Assembly (NCBI RefSeq): GCF_016234775.1 | Contig: NZ_JACRAH010000009.1 | Coordinates: 80,584 to 144,583 of the forward strand | Length of the DNA stretch: 64,000 nucleotides | Origin: Aquabacterium sp. | GTDB taxonomy: Bacteria; Pseudomonadota; Gammaproteobacteria; Burkholderiales; Burkholderiaceae_C | Direction of reading: 5' to 3' | In this document: in pieces, positions 46,296 through 55,637 of the stretch | Numbering within the stretch: position 1 is the stretch's first letter | How the letters are laid out: the number at the start of each line of letters is the position of its first letter | The notes under the pieces: generated by a model | What the model was told of the DNA's origin: nothing | Databases searched by the model: none | Seen by the model: only the letters and a program-made list of their open reading frames with translations | Program-made: the position numbers and the translations under genes

Positions 46296-48506
46296 ATGAC
46301 CGAACTCAAGAACCTCGAGCAGGAGCTCAGCCGTTTTCGGGCCCGTTTGTGGGCAGCGGCTGGCTTCGTGCTGTTCTGCTTTGGTTTGCTGGTGTTTCGC
46401 CTGTACGTGCTGCAGGTCGTGCGCCACGATGACCTCGCCACACAGGCCGAGAACAACCGCATTGCCGTGGTGCCCATCGTGCCCAACCGGGGCCTGATCG
46501 TGGACCGCCACGGTGTGGTGCTGGCCAACAACTACTCGGCCTACACGCTGGAGATCACGCCCTCCAAGGTTGACAATGTCGAGGCTACGATCGAAGCGCT
46601 GTCGCACATCGTCGATATCCAGGCCCGTGATCGCCGCCGCTTCAAGCGACTGCGCGAAGAATCCAAGAGCTTCGAGTCCATTCCCATCCGCACGCGACTG
46701 ACGGATGAGGAAGTGGCGCGCTTCACGGCCCAGCGTTTCCGTTTCCCGGGCGTTGACATCCAGGCGCGCCTGTTCCGCCACTATCCCTATGGCGAGCTGG
46801 CCAGCCACGTGCTGGGCTACATCGGCCGCATCAACCAGAAAGAGGCTGATGCGATGGACGAGTGGCCCGATGAGGAGCTGGCCAACTACCGCGGCACCGA
46901 ATACATCGGCAAGCTGGGCATCGAGCAAAGCTACGAGCGTGAGCTGCACGGCATCACCGGCTTTGAAGAGGTCGAGACCAGTGCCGGTGGCCGAGCGGTG
47001 CGCCGCCTGCGTTCCAACCCGGCCACGCCCGGCAACACCGTTCACCTGTCCATCGACATCAAGCTGCAGGCCCTGATCGAGCGTCTGTTCGGCGCTCGCC
47101 GAGGCGCCCTGGTGGCGATTGATCCGCGCAACGGCGAGGTGCTGGCCTTTGTGTCCAAGCCCACGTTTGATCCCAATCTGTTCGTGGATGGCATCGACAG
47201 CGAGAACTGGAAGGAGCTCAACGAGTCGCCGGACAAACCGCTGCTCAATCGCGCGCTGCGGGGCACGTATCCGCCCGGATCGACCTACAAGCCCTTCATG
47301 GCGCTGGCGGCCCTGAACTCGGGCAAGCGCAGCCCCAGCACCATCATCATGGACAACGGCGTCTTCATGTTCGGTGGGCACAAGTTCCGCAGCCCGGAGA
47401 ACGAACTGGGTGGGGCCATGGACATGCGGCGCGCCATCGTGAAGTCCAGCAATGTGTACTTCTATTCGCTGGCCAATGAACTGGGCGTGGACCTGATTCA
47501 CGATCAGATGTCCCCGCTGGGCTTTGGCCGCCTGACCGGCATCGACCTCAAGGGCGAGTTGACCGGCATCCTGCCGTCCACCGAATGGAAACGCAACGCC
47601 TACAAGCGTGCCGAGCAGCGCCGCTGGTATGCGGGCGAAACCATCTCGCTGGGTATTGGCCAGGGCTACAACAACTTCACCATGCTGCAGATGGCCACCG
47701 CCATGTCGACCGTCGCCAGCGACGGCAAGCGCTTCCAGCCGCGTGTCGTGCGTGAAATCGAGAATGTCGTGACGCGCGAGCGGCGGGTCAGCTCCAGCCA
47801 GGCCATTGCGCCTCTGGTCTACAAGTCGGAGCACACCGCCTTTATCCGTGAAGCCATGTTCGGGGTGACGCAGGAGGGCACATCGACGCGTGTGTTCATG
47901 GGGGCCGGCTACCAGAGCGGGGGCAAGACCGGAACCGCCCAAGCTGTCGGCTTGCGCCAGAACGAGAAGTACGTGGCCTCCAAGGTGGACGAGTTCAAGC
48001 GGGACCATTCCCTGTACGAAGCCTTTGCGCCGGTCGCCAACCCGCGCGTCGCCCTGGCCGTGATTGTGGAGAACGCGGGCTTTGGCGCAGAGGCGGCTGC
48101 CCCTATCGCCCGTCGCGTTCTGGATTACCTGCTGATGGACCAGTACCCCAGTGAAGAAGACATTGCCGCCGTGCAACTGGGCAAGGCCGCCAGCCCGATC
48201 GGTGTGTCACGCAAGGCTTCTGCCATGCCTTTGCCACGTGGCCTGGATGCCTTCGGCGCCGATGTGCCGACGGCACCCGATGGTGTGGCGCCGGTGGCTT
48301 CAGCCGCGTCGGCCGTTTCGGAGACCTCTGCCGCAATGTCTGCTGCCTCTGGCCCCGTTGCCTCAGCTTCTTCGGCTTCAGCTCCCAGGCCGCCATCGGC
48401 ACCCGCACCCGCCTCACACAACGCCGTTGGTGTGCCTGCGCTGGCTCCGGCATCCCGTCCGCAGACCAACGCGGTCAGCCCCGCCGCATCGAAGGAGCAG
48501 CCATGA
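46296..48506 (+). CDS. mrdA: penicillin-binding protein 2 (peptidoglycan transpeptidase)
   Basis: This 736-residue elongation-specific class B PBP has a transmembrane helix (about 20-42), the pedestal domain, and a transpeptidase domain with STYK (Ser329), SSN (384-386) and KTGTA (544-548). It cross-links peptidoglycan with RodA. The C-terminus (about 620-736) is an extra Ala/Ser/Pro-rich tail not needed for catalysis. The ATG at 46296 is chosen; a GTG 9 bases earlier is possible. Confidence 0.96.
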   Translation: MTELKNLEQELSRFRARLWAAAGFVLFCFGLLVFRLYVLQVVRHDDLATQAENNRIAVVPIVPNRGLIVDRHGVVLANNYSAYTLEITPSKVDNVEATIEALSHIVDIQARDRRRFKRLREESKSFESIPIRTRLTDEEVARFTAQRFRFPGVDIQARLFRHYPYGELASHVLGYIGRINQKEADAMDEWPDEELANYRGTEYIGKLGIEQSYERELHGITGFEEVETSAGGRAVRRLRSNPATPGNTVHLSIDIKLQALIERLFGARRGALVAIDPRNGEVLAFVSKPTFDPNLFVDGIDSENWKELNESPDKPLLNRALRGTYPPGSTYKPFMALAALNSGKRSPSTIIMDNGVFMFGGHKFRSPENELGGAMDMRRAIVKSSNVYFYSLANELGVDLIHDQMSPLGFGRLTGIDLKGELTGILPSTEWKRNAYKRAEQRRWYAGETISLGIGQGYNNFTMLQMATAMSTVASDGKRFQPRVVREIENVVTRERRVSSSQAIAPLVYKSEHTAFIREAMFGVTQEGTSTRVFMGAGYQSGGKTGTAQAVGLRQNEKYVASKVDEFKRDHSLYEAFAPVANPRVALAVIVENAGFGAEAAAPIARRVLDYLLMDQYPSEEDIAAVQLGKAASPIGVSRKASAMPLPRGLDAFGADVPTAPDGVAPVASAASAVSETSAAMSAASGPVASASSASAPRPPSAPAPASHNAVGVPALAPASRPQTNAVSPAASKEQP

Positions 48507-49657
48507 GTGTGGCCTTTGACAAACCCTCCTGGTGGCAGCGCATCAAGCCCGTGTTCCAGGGCTTCGACCTGCCCCTGATCTGCATCGTGGTCTTCATGTG
48601 CGGCCTGGGCTTGGTCAATATGTACTCGGTGGGCTTTGACAATGGCTCACGCTTCTTCGACCAGTCCCGCAACATGATGCTGGCCGGGCTCGTGCTGTTC
48701 CTGGTGGCGCAAGTGCCGCCGCAACGATTGATGGCGATGGCCGTGCCGCTGTACACGGTGGGCGTGATCCTGCTGCTGGCAACGGCCTTGTTCGGCATCA
48801 CCAAAAAGGGTGCCACGCGCTGGCTCAACGTGGGCATGGTCATCCAGCCCTCCGAGATTCTGAAGATTGCGATGCCCTTGATGCTGGCCTGGTGGTTTCA
48901 GCGGCGTGAAGGGCAGTTGCGGGGGCCGGATTTTGCGGCAGCGGGTGCCTTGGTATTGCTGCCAACGGCGCTCATCCTCAAACAGCCGGATCTCGGTACC
49001 GCGATGCTGGTGATGTCCTCGGGCTTGTATGTGATCTTTTTTGCGGGCCTGAACTGGCGCTTGATCGTGCCCGTGCTGGTGGCTGCCCTGCTGGGCATCA
49101 CCCTGATCGTGTCCTACCAGTCGCAGTTGTGCCAGCCTGGGGTGAAGTGGGTCGGGCTGCACGACTACCAGAAGAACCGCGTCTGCACACTGCTGGACCC
49201 CACCACCGATCCGCTGGGCAAGGGCTTTCACATCATCCAGGGCATGATCGCGATCGGCGCGGGCGGAGTGACGGGCAAAGGCTTCATGCAAGGCACGCAG
49301 ACCCATCTGGAGTTCATTCCCGAGCGCACCACCGACTTTGCTTTCGCGGCTTACGCCGAGGAGCATGGCCTGGCCGGCGGGGTGGCGCTGATGTTGGGTT
49401 TCCTGGCGCTGATCTTTCGGGGGCTGTACATCGCGGCGCTGGCGCCGACCCTGTTCTCGCGCTTGCTGGCCGGTGCGATCTCCTTGAGCTTTTTCACCTA
49501 CGCCTTCGTCAACATGGGCATGGTCAGTGGCATCCTGCCCGTCGTGGGGGTGCCTTTGCCCTTCATCAGCTACGGGGGCACAGCCATGGTCACCCTGGGC
49601 CTGGGGCTGGGCATGTTGATGTCGATTGCCAAGAGCCGGGGGCTCATGCAGCGTTGA
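48503..49657 (+). CDS. rodA: rod shape-determining protein RodA (SEDS glycosyltransferase)
   Basis: This 384-residue SEDS-family enzyme polymerises glycan strands from lipid II in partnership with PBP2. It has about ten transmembrane helices. Family motifs such as GLVNMYSVG, ATRWLNVG, QPSEILKIAMPL, KQPDLGTAML, ERTTDFAFA and GVPLPFISYGGTAM are present. The ATG overlaps the mrdA stop by 4 bases after AAGGAG. Confidence 0.97.
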   Translation: MSVAFDKPSWWQRIKPVFQGFDLPLICIVVFMCGLGLVNMYSVGFDNGSRFFDQSRNMMLAGLVLFLVAQVPPQRLMAMAVPLYTVGVILLLATALFGITKKGATRWLNVGMVIQPSEILKIAMPLMLAWWFQRREGQLRGPDFAAAGALVLLPTALILKQPDLGTAMLVMSSGLYVIFFAGLNWRLIVPVLVAALLGITLIVSYQSQLCQPGVKWVGLHDYQKNRVCTLLDPTTDPLGKGFHIIQGMIAIGAGGVTGKGFMQGTQTHLEFIPERTTDFAFAAYAEEHGLAGGVALMLGFLALIFRGLYIAALAPTLFSRLLAGAISLSFFTYAFVNMGMVSGILPVVGVPLPFISYGGTAMVTLGLGLGMLMSIAKSRGLMQR

Positions 49658-49702
49658 GCCTGCGCAAGCGGGGGGATGCCCGGCAGCGCTAACATTCACC
49701 TT

Positions 49703-50368
49703 ATGGACGCCACTTCCCGCACCCCTTCTTCGGCCATCCGTCACGACGGCATGGATCGCCTGATCATGTCCTTCGACACGGCCTTGCGCACGGTGTTCGC
49801 CGAGCACACGGCGGCACGCCCTTGCCCTCAGGCGGTCGCAGCCGGAACCGAGTTGAGCGCAGAAGAAAAACGCCTGTCAGCGGCACTGATGCGAGTGAAC
49901 CACGTGGGCGAGGTCTGTGCGCAGGCCCTGTATGCCTCGCAAGCCTGGGGCACGAACAACCCGGTGCTCAAGGCTCAGTTCGATGAGGCGGCGCGCGAGG
50001 AAACCGATCACCTGGCCTGGACGGAGCAGCGCCTCAAGGAACTGGGCAGCCGCACCAGCTTGCTGAACCCGCTGTGGTACGCGGGCGCATTCGGCATCGG
50101 TCTGCTGGCCGCCAAGGCCGGCGACAAGATCAGCCTGGGTTTTGTGGTCGAGACCGAGCGCCAGGTGGAGCACCACCTCAACAGTCACATGGACCGCCTG
50201 CCCGCAGGGGATCAGGCGTCCAAGGCCATCGTGGCTCAGATGCGCGACGACGAAGTGGCGCATGCCAATGCGGCCTTGCGGGCTGGTGGCGTCGAGTTGC
50301 CGGCGCCCGTGCGGGGCTTGATGCGTTTGGCCGCCAAGGTCATGACGACGGCGGCGCACCACATCTGA
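49703..50368 (+). CDS. coq7: 3-demethoxyubiquinol hydroxylase
   Basis: This 221-residue di-iron enzyme hydroxylates the last position of the ubiquinone ring. The ligand motifs are present: [23 protein letters not shown] (ExxH), [10 protein letters not shown] and [10 protein letters not shown] (ExxH). The ATG at 49703 is used. It follows rodA by 45 bases and may be transcribed with the mre operon. Confidence 0.94.
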   Translation: MDATSRTPSSAIRHDGMDRLIMSFDTALRTVFAEHTAARPCPQAVAAGTELSAEEKRLSAALMRVNHVGEVCAQALYASQAWGTNNPVLKAQFDEAAREETDHLAWTEQRLKELGSRTSLLNPLWYAGAFGIGLLAAKAGDKISLGFVVETERQVEHHLNSHMDRLPAGDQASKAIVAQMRDDEVAHANAALRAGGVELPAPVRGLMRLAAKVMTTAAHHI

Positions 50369-50379
50369 TCTGGCCTGTA

Positions 50380-50802
50380 TCAGGCAGCAAGGATCTCGAA
50401 ACTGGTCGTGATCTCGGCGGTTTTGCCGATCATGATCGAGGCCGAGCAGTACTTCTCGTGCGACATCTGGATGGCGCGGGCCACGGCCGTGTCCGTCAGG
50501 TTTACGCCGGTCACCACGAAGTGCATGTTGATCTTGGTGAAGACCTTGGGATCGGTCTCGGCGCGGTCGGCCGTCAGCTTGACCTGGCAGCCTCGCACGT
50601 CATGGCGGCCACGCTTGAGAATCAGGACCACGTCGTAGGCGGTGCAGCCGCCCGTGCCCGCGAGCACCGTTTCCATGGGCCGGGGGGCCAGATTGCGGCC
50701 ACCACCCTCAGGCGCGCCGTCCATGTTGATGATGTGGCCGCTGCCGGTTTCGGCCATGAAGGCCATGCCGGAGGCCGGCTGCCAGTTGATCGTGCATTCC
50801 AT
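50380..50802 (-). CDS. OsmC-family protein
   Basis: This 140-residue OsmC/Ohr-fold protein has two conserved Cys motifs (TGGCTAYDVV near residue 51-60 and HEKYCSASIM near 114-123) that reduce organic or lipid peroxides in the family. It is convergent with coq7 and monocistronic. Confidence 0.85.
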   Translation of the reverse strand: MECTINWQPASGMAFMAETGSGHIINMDGAPEGGGRNLAPRPMETVLAGTGGCTAYDVVLILKRGRHDVRGCQVKLTADRAETDPKVFTKINMHFVVTGVNLTDTAVARAIQMSHEKYCSASIMIGKTAEITTSFEILAA

Positions 50803-50843
50803 GTGATGTGTCCTTGCGCGCCAGGAAAGGAAGCTGGCGAAAT

Positions 50844-50865
50844 GGGCTCGTATTGGGCTCGCATT
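50844..50865. repeat. 11-base tandem repeat
   Basis: GGGCTCGTATT (50844-50854) is followed at once by GGGCTCGCATT (50855-50865), upstream of the OsmC gene. It is a minor repeat that could be an operator. Confidence 0.5.
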
Positions 50866-50882
50866 GTGCCTCGGGCGAACCC

Positions 50883-50911
50883 TTGCGTAAAAACATCACG
50901 ACAGATACAAT
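50883..50911 (+). promoter_or_regulatory. promoter of a candidate small RNA
   Basis: TTGCGT (50883-50888) and TACAAT (50906-50911) are spaced by 17 bases on the + strand. The -10 box matches 5 of 6 consensus bases and the -35 box 3 of 6. Confidence 0.5.
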
Positions 50912-50917
50912 TTGTTT

Positions 50918-51036
50918 CAGCCGTGTGGAACTTTTCGAAGTTTGAGGCGTCCTACACGTGCTTGTTTCGTTTGTCTCCTCCACTCATCCTTTGGTGGGAT
51001 ATTCAAAACCCGAGATCACCGTCTCGGGTTTTTTTT
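50918..51036 (+). ncRNA. candidate trans-acting small RNA
   Basis: A + strand transcript of about 120 bases is predicted between the promoter at 50883-50911 and a strong intrinsic terminator (AACCCGAGA 51007-51015, TCTCGGGTT 51022-51030, then T run). No + strand gene lies upstream, so something else must end here. It contains CTCCTCC near 50976, complementary to Shine-Dalgarno sequences, a feature of several Hfq-dependent sRNAs. Weak point: the hairpin may instead end the minus-strand rep gene, since a TTTT follows on that strand too. Confidence 0.45.
51006..51036 (+). terminator. strong intrinsic terminator
   Basis: A 9-bp perfect stem (51007-51015 with 51022-51030) with a 6-base loop is followed on the + strand by TTTTTT after the stem. 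On the minus strand, TTTTGAAT follows, so it can also serve rep, whose stop is at 51079. Confidence 0.85.
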
Positions 51037-51078
51037 GTCCAAAAGTTGGCGGATGCACTGTGTGTGAGTGCTTACTAT

Positions 51079-53193
51079 CTAGTTTTGCCCTCTGGATGCA
51101 GCCTTGGATGCCGCTGCCTTGGCGGCCATCTCTTCGCGCAGGCGCTTGAGTTTTTCGCGCGGATCCTCTTTCGGTCCGGCGCCTTCACTCAGTTTCATCT
51201 CCGCGATGAAGCGGCTGGGCATCGCCTGGATATACTCGCGGCCCTTCTTGCGGCGCTTGAGCACGCTGACACCCAGCGTCAGCCGGGCGCGGGTGATGCC
51301 CACATACATCAGGCGGCGTTCTTCTTCCACCTGCATCGGCGTGATCTCGCCCTCTTCACGCGAGAAGGGCAGCGAGCCTTCGTTGACGCCGGCCAGCACC
51401 ACGTGCGGCCATTCCAGCCCCTTGGAGGCGTGCAGTGTCGACAGGGTCACCATCTTCTGATCGCTTTCGCGCTCGGCCAGGCTGGTGATCAGCGAGATCA
51501 GTTGCGCGATCTCGATCACGCTCTTCTTTTCGGCCTCATGGCTCATGCCGCCATCGTTTTCGATCTGGCCGCCGCAGCGCTTGGCCACCCAGTCGATGAA
51601 GTCCATCACATTGGTCCAGCGTGCGGCTGCGACCTTTTCGTTTTCTTCGTTGTCGTAGAGGTGCTGCTCGTAGCCGATGTCCTTGAGCCAGTCCAGCAGC
51701 ATCACCTTCGCGTCTTCGCTGCCGAAGGTGTGGCGGGCGCGGTATTCGAAGTCGTTCACGTAGCGGCCGAACTCGTGCAGGCTGCCCACCGCCTTGGCGC
51801 TCAGGCTGGCTGAGAGCGAATCGGCAAACAGGGCTTCGAACAGGCTGACCTTCCACTTGCCTGCGAACTCGCCCAGGGCGCCCAGCGTCTGGTGGCCGAT
51901 GCCGCGCTTGGGCGTGGTCACGGCGCGCAGGAAGGCCGGGTCGTCGTCGTTGTTGAGCAGCAGGCGCAGCCAGGCGCACAGATCGCGGATCTCGGTGCGG
52001 TCAAAGAAGCTTTGGCCACCCGATACCTTGTAGGGGATGTTGGCTTTGCGCAGGGCCTGCTCGAACGGGCGCGCCTGGTGGTTGGCCCGGTACAGGATGG
52101 CGAAGTTGTTCCAGTCGGTCTTGCTTGGGTCACCGGGGTGGCGCTCCAGCAGGTTCATGCGCAGCATCATGAAGTGCGAGACGGTGCGCTCGGCCTCGTG
52201 CTCTTCGTTGTCGCACTCCATGAGCTTGACCGGGTCACCTTCGCCCAGGTCCGACCACAGCGTCTTTTGAAAGAGCTTGGGGTTGCTCTCGATGACGTTG
52301 TTGGCCGCCCGCAGGATCGCGCTGGTGGAGCGGTAGTTCTGCTCCAGTGGGATCACCTTGAGGTTGGGAAAGTCCTGCGGCAGGCGCTTGAGGTTGTCCA
52401 GCGTGGCGCCGCGCCAGCCATAGATGGACTGGTCGTCGTCGCCCACGGCGGTGAAGATGCCTTGTTGCCCGACCAGCAACTTGAGCAGTTCGTACTGTGT
52501 GGCGTTGGTGTCCTGGTATTCGTCCACCAGCACATGGCGCAGCTGGCGTTGCCATTTCAGGCGCACATGCTCGTGCTCGGCCAGCAACTTGAGTGGCAGG
52601 CTGATGAGGTCGTCGAAGTCCACCGCCTGGTAGGCCAGCAGGCGTTCTTCGTACAGCTTCATGATGCGCACGGCGATCTGCTCTTCGTCCGTTTTGACGT
52701 GCGACAGGGCCTGGGCGCTGTTGAGCCCCATGTTCTTCCACAGGCTGATCGTCCATTGCCAACTGCGGGCTAATTTGGCGTCGGTGGTGGCGCCGGCATC
52801 GCGCAGGATGCTGGTGACGTCGTCGGAGTCCAGGATGGAGAACTGTGGCTTGAGGCCCAGCTCGGCGCCGTCTTCACGCAGCAGGCGCACGCCCAGCGAG
52901 TGGAAAGTACACACCAGCAGCTTGCTGGCCGCCTTGGCGCCGATCAGGGCCTTGACCCGGTCGCGCATTTCTGCCGCGGCCTTGTTCGTGAAGGTGATGG
53001 CGCCAATTTGCGACGGGGCGAGGTCGGCGCCGTCGCCGGGTTGCAGCAGGCGCGCGATCTTGTGCGTGATCACCCGGGTCTTGCCCGACCCGGCGCCGGC
53101 CAGTACGAGGCAGGGGCTGTGGAGATGCTGCACGGCGGCCATCTGGGCCGGGTTCATCATGGGCGGGGCGGCGTTGGCAGCGTGGGACGACAT
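51079..53193 (-). CDS. rep: ATP-dependent DNA helicase Rep
   Basis: This 704-residue SF1 helicase unwinds DNA 3'-5' and clears proteins from replication forks. Motifs: GAGSGKTRVITHKI (Walker A), TFTNKAAAEM, DEYQDTN (Walker B), GDDDQSIYGWRGA, LEQNYRS, TLHASKGLEW and VGITRARL. The inserted segment GYEQHLYDNEENEKVAAARW matches Rep better than UvrD. The ATG at 53193 is chosen; 53160 is also possible. The last residues are a charged Ala/Lys-rich tail. Confidence 0.93.
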   Translation of the reverse strand: MSSHAANAAPPMMNPAQMAAVQHLHSPCLVLAGAGSGKTRVITHKIARLLQPGDGADLAPSQIGAITFTNKAAAEMRDRVKALIGAKAASKLLVCTFHSLGVRLLREDGAELGLKPQFSILDSDDVTSILRDAGATTDAKLARSWQWTISLWKNMGLNSAQALSHVKTDEEQIAVRIMKLYEERLLAYQAVDFDDLISLPLKLLAEHEHVRLKWQRQLRHVLVDEYQDTNATQYELLKLLVGQQGIFTAVGDDDQSIYGWRGATLDNLKRLPQDFPNLKVIPLEQNYRSTSAILRAANNVIESNPKLFQKTLWSDLGEGDPVKLMECDNEEHEAERTVSHFMMLRMNLLERHPGDPSKTDWNNFAILYRANHQARPFEQALRKANIPYKVSGGQSFFDRTEIRDLCAWLRLLLNNDDDPAFLRAVTTPKRGIGHQTLGALGEFAGKWKVSLFEALFADSLSASLSAKAVGSLHEFGRYVNDFEYRARHTFGSEDAKVMLLDWLKDIGYEQHLYDNEENEKVAAARWTNVMDFIDWVAKRCGGQIENDGGMSHEAEKKSVIEIAQLISLITSLAERESDQKMVTLSTLHASKGLEWPHVVLAGVNEGSLPFSREEGEITPMQVEEERRLMYVGITRARLTLGVSVLKRRKKGREYIQAMPSRFIAEMKLSEGAGPKEDPREKLKRLREEMAAKAAASKAASRGQN

Positions 53194-53454
53194 CGGGCGC
53201 GCAGGCAGGGCAGAAACGGAACAAATCGAGCAAGGGGGCAAGCATAGAGCAAGCGGCCCCTGCCGCGCGCCGCCAATCCTTTTTATCAAATGATGAAATT
53301 TACGTCTGCGGCCCCCACACATGAGGGGGCGGGGAACCCCTCTTTGATGCGCCGCATTAAATCAATACGATGGGCTAACGTTGGGTAATAAGTCACGCAA
53401 TTCGAGATGTATGTGGACTGTCCTCAACGCCCACCCGCCAAGAGAGGAGCATCC

Positions 53455-54126
53455 ATGATCAAGCTAGTGCGCCGAACGGCAGTTGCCGCCGGCATCGCTG
53501 CACTCAGTCTGGCATCCAGTGCCAGCTGGGCTGCCAGCTATACGTATGATTTCAAGACGTTCTTTGACACGTCGACCACCCTGGATCTGCTGGACACCAA
53601 GACCCTGAGCTATTCGGTGGCGACACTGAACATCGCCGATGTCACAGGTGGTGTGCAGCTGACGCTGAGTCAGTTGGCCAACGCTTTCCCTGCCAAGACC
53701 GGCGGGACCTTTGTCGAGGCCTTGTGGCTGGCCGGCCCGAACGGCACCCTCAAGCTGACGTCGGCCAATACGTCGCTGGCTTTTGGGTCCGGCTACAACT
53801 GGCTGCTGCCCCAGATCAAGGACGCTGGCTACACCTACCCCTGGAACATCGACTTCGCGTCGAAGACCTTTGCCGAAGGTGAAACCACGACCCTGACCAT
53901 CACCGGCTCCGGTGTGACCGCTGCGGCCTTTGCCAAGGCCGGTACCGTGCCCATGTTGAACCTCGGTAACATCGGCAGCCCCTACACGGGTCTGCTGGGC
54001 CTCAATACCGAAGTGCACTTCATTGGCAAGTTGCAGACTGCCCCTGTGCCCGAGCCCGCGACCTATGCCTTGATGGGCCTGGGCCTGGTCGGCATCGCCG
54101 CGGCAGCACGCCGTCGCGCAGCCTGA
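53455..54126 (+). CDS. PEP-CTERM sorted exported protein
   Basis: This 223-residue protein has a signal peptide (ending near ASWAAS) and a PEP-CTERM signal (VPEPATYALMGLGLVG, then ARRRAA). The middle is a beta-rich domain with no known enzyme motif. GAGGAG lies 5 bases before the ATG. It is a single gene with its own terminator. The 132 bases upstream hold a GC-rich hairpin (53311-53330) and no gene. Confidence 0.9.
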   Translation: MIKLVRRTAVAAGIAALSLASSASWAASYTYDFKTFFDTSTTLDLLDTKTLSYSVATLNIADVTGGVQLTLSQLANAFPAKTGGTFVEALWLAGPNGTLKLTSANTSLAFGSGYNWLLPQIKDAGYTYPWNIDFASKTFAEGETTTLTITGSGVTAAAFAKAGTVPMLNLGNIGSPYTGLLGLNTEVHFIGKLQTAPVPEPATYALMGLGLVGIAAAARRRAA

Positions 54127-54186
54127 GATTAGAAGAGACAAGCGAAACAAGCCCCGGCGAGGCCAAGTCCGGCCGGGCACCAAACG

Positions 54187-54226
54187 AAACCCCACCATGC
54201 ATCGCGCTTGGTGGGGTTTTCTTTTG
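54187..54226 (+). terminator. intrinsic terminator of the PEP-CTERM gene
   Basis: AAACCCCACCA (54187-54197) and TGGTGGGGTTT (54209-54219) form an 11-bp stem followed by TCTTTTG, 60 bases after the stop. Confidence 0.9.
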
Positions 54227-54250
54227 TCTGGCGGACTGTGTGAAACGGTG

Positions 54251-55510
54251 TCAGATGCCGGCGACGAACTCGCCCAGTACTTCCGCAAACGCATGCGGTT
54301 GCTCGACCGCACTGAGATGGGCGCAGCCTTGCAGTGTCACCAGTTGTGAGCCGGCGATGCCTTTGGCAAGGTTTTGCGCCATGTCCACGGGCGTACCTTC
54401 GTCCAGGCTGCCCGCAATCACCAGCGTGGGCACGCGGATCAACCCCAGTTTGCTCGACGTGTCGGTGTCGCACAGTGCGGCGGCGCAAGCCGTGTAGCCT
54501 TCCGGGTCGGTGGCCTCCAGCAAGCGCTGGTGACGTGACACGGTGGCAGCCTGTTGCTGGCGGAACGCCTCGCTGAAAAAACGTGCCATCGTCGTCGTGC
54601 TGATCGCGCTCAAGCCGTGTGATTCCACGGTTTCAATGCGCTGCCCGATGGCTTCGCGACCTGCTGCGGTGTAGTTGCTGGTTGTATTGGCCAGCACCAG
54701 CGCCTTCACCTTGTCCGGGTGGCGGATGGCCAGTTCCTGGCCGATCATGCCGCCCATCGACAGGCCTACCCAGATCACTGGCTCACCTTCAGCCATCTCG
54801 TCGATCAAGCGGGCGGCGTCTGCCGCCAGTTCGGTCATGGACAGGGGCTCGGATGGTGTTTGTGATCGGCCGTGGCCGCGGGTGTCAGGGCAGATGACGC
54901 GGCAGGTCGCGGCCAGTTCATTGGCCACCTGATCCCACATCGAGCCATCCTGGCCCAGCGCGTGGCTCAGCACGATGGTGTGGGCCGCCTTGCCGTGGCG
55001 TGGCTCACGCACGGTCGCGTGCAACTTGGGGCGCGTGCTGGTGAAGACCGAGCGGCCTACGCCGGGGTGCCAGGATTGATCCGCCGGATGGGCCGGCGGC
55101 TCGATACCCAACTCGCGCATGATGCCCAGGGCCTTGGCAAAGCCGGTGTTGGCGGCCGGTACGCCGGCATAAATGGCGATCTGGATGAGGGCTTCACGCA
55201 CCTCTTCGGGGGTCAGTGTCTGGGCATTGCCAGGCGTGAGCGAACCGCGCATGTGGATCTCGAACTCGTCCCAACGGCCCAGTGCGCAGGTCACGGCCAT
55301 CACGATGATGCGGCGTGTCTTCCAGTCCAGTCCGGGGCGGCCCCACACGCCATGCCATGCATAGTCGGTGATGAAGTGCTGGAACTCGGCATTGAAGGTA
55401 TTGGCTTTGGCCACCGACTTGTCTACCCAGGCGTCGCCAAGGGCTGCGCGCCGATTGCGCATGCCGCGCTCGAAGGGGTGGTCGAAGGGCTGTTCCAGTG
55501 GTTTGGACAT
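54251..55510 (-). CDS. fused 4-carboxymuconolactone decarboxylase / 3-oxoadipate enol-lactonase
   Basis: This 419-residue protein joins two steps of the beta-ketoadipate pathway. The N-terminal half (about 35-125) is carboxymuconolactone decarboxylase-like (PcaC). The C-terminal half (about 160-419) is an alpha/beta hydrolase of the PcaD type with VGLSMGGMIG (Ser251), an Asp near 370 and His in GCAHLSAVE. In actinobacterial PcaL the order is the reverse (PcaD first), so this is an independent fusion. No other pca gene is near. Confidence 0.88.
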   Translation of the reverse strand: MSKPLEQPFDHPFERGMRNRRAALGDAWVDKSVAKANTFNAEFQHFITDYAWHGVWGRPGLDWKTRRIIVMAVTCALGRWDEFEIHMRGSLTPGNAQTLTPEEVREALIQIAIYAGVPAANTGFAKALGIMRELGIEPPAHPADQSWHPGVGRSVFTSTRPKLHATVREPRHGKAAHTIVLSHALGQDGSMWDQVANELAATCRVICPDTRGHGRSQTPSEPLSMTELAADAARLIDEMAEGEPVIWVGLSMGGMIGQELAIRHPDKVKALVLANTTSNYTAAGREAIGQRIETVESHGLSAISTTTMARFFSEAFRQQQAATVSRHQRLLEATDPEGYTACAAALCDTDTSSKLGLIRVPTLVIAGSLDEGTPVDMAQNLAKGIAGSQLVTLQGCAHLSAVEQPHAFAEVLGEFVAGI

Positions 55511-55637
55511 GGTGGGGCGGCTGATCGAGTTCGGTGACAGGGTGACATTGTGCCGCGATGTGCAATGCCTGCGTCATACAAGCCCTCAGGGCCTTACCGT
55601 GTGCACAGCTTGTCGCGTATCGGTTATGGTGCGCACC

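Noticed and set aside
46056..48176. 706-codon open frame antisense to mreD and mrdA
   Set aside because: Same cause: a shadow of a strongly supported gene, with no ribosome-binding site or domain.
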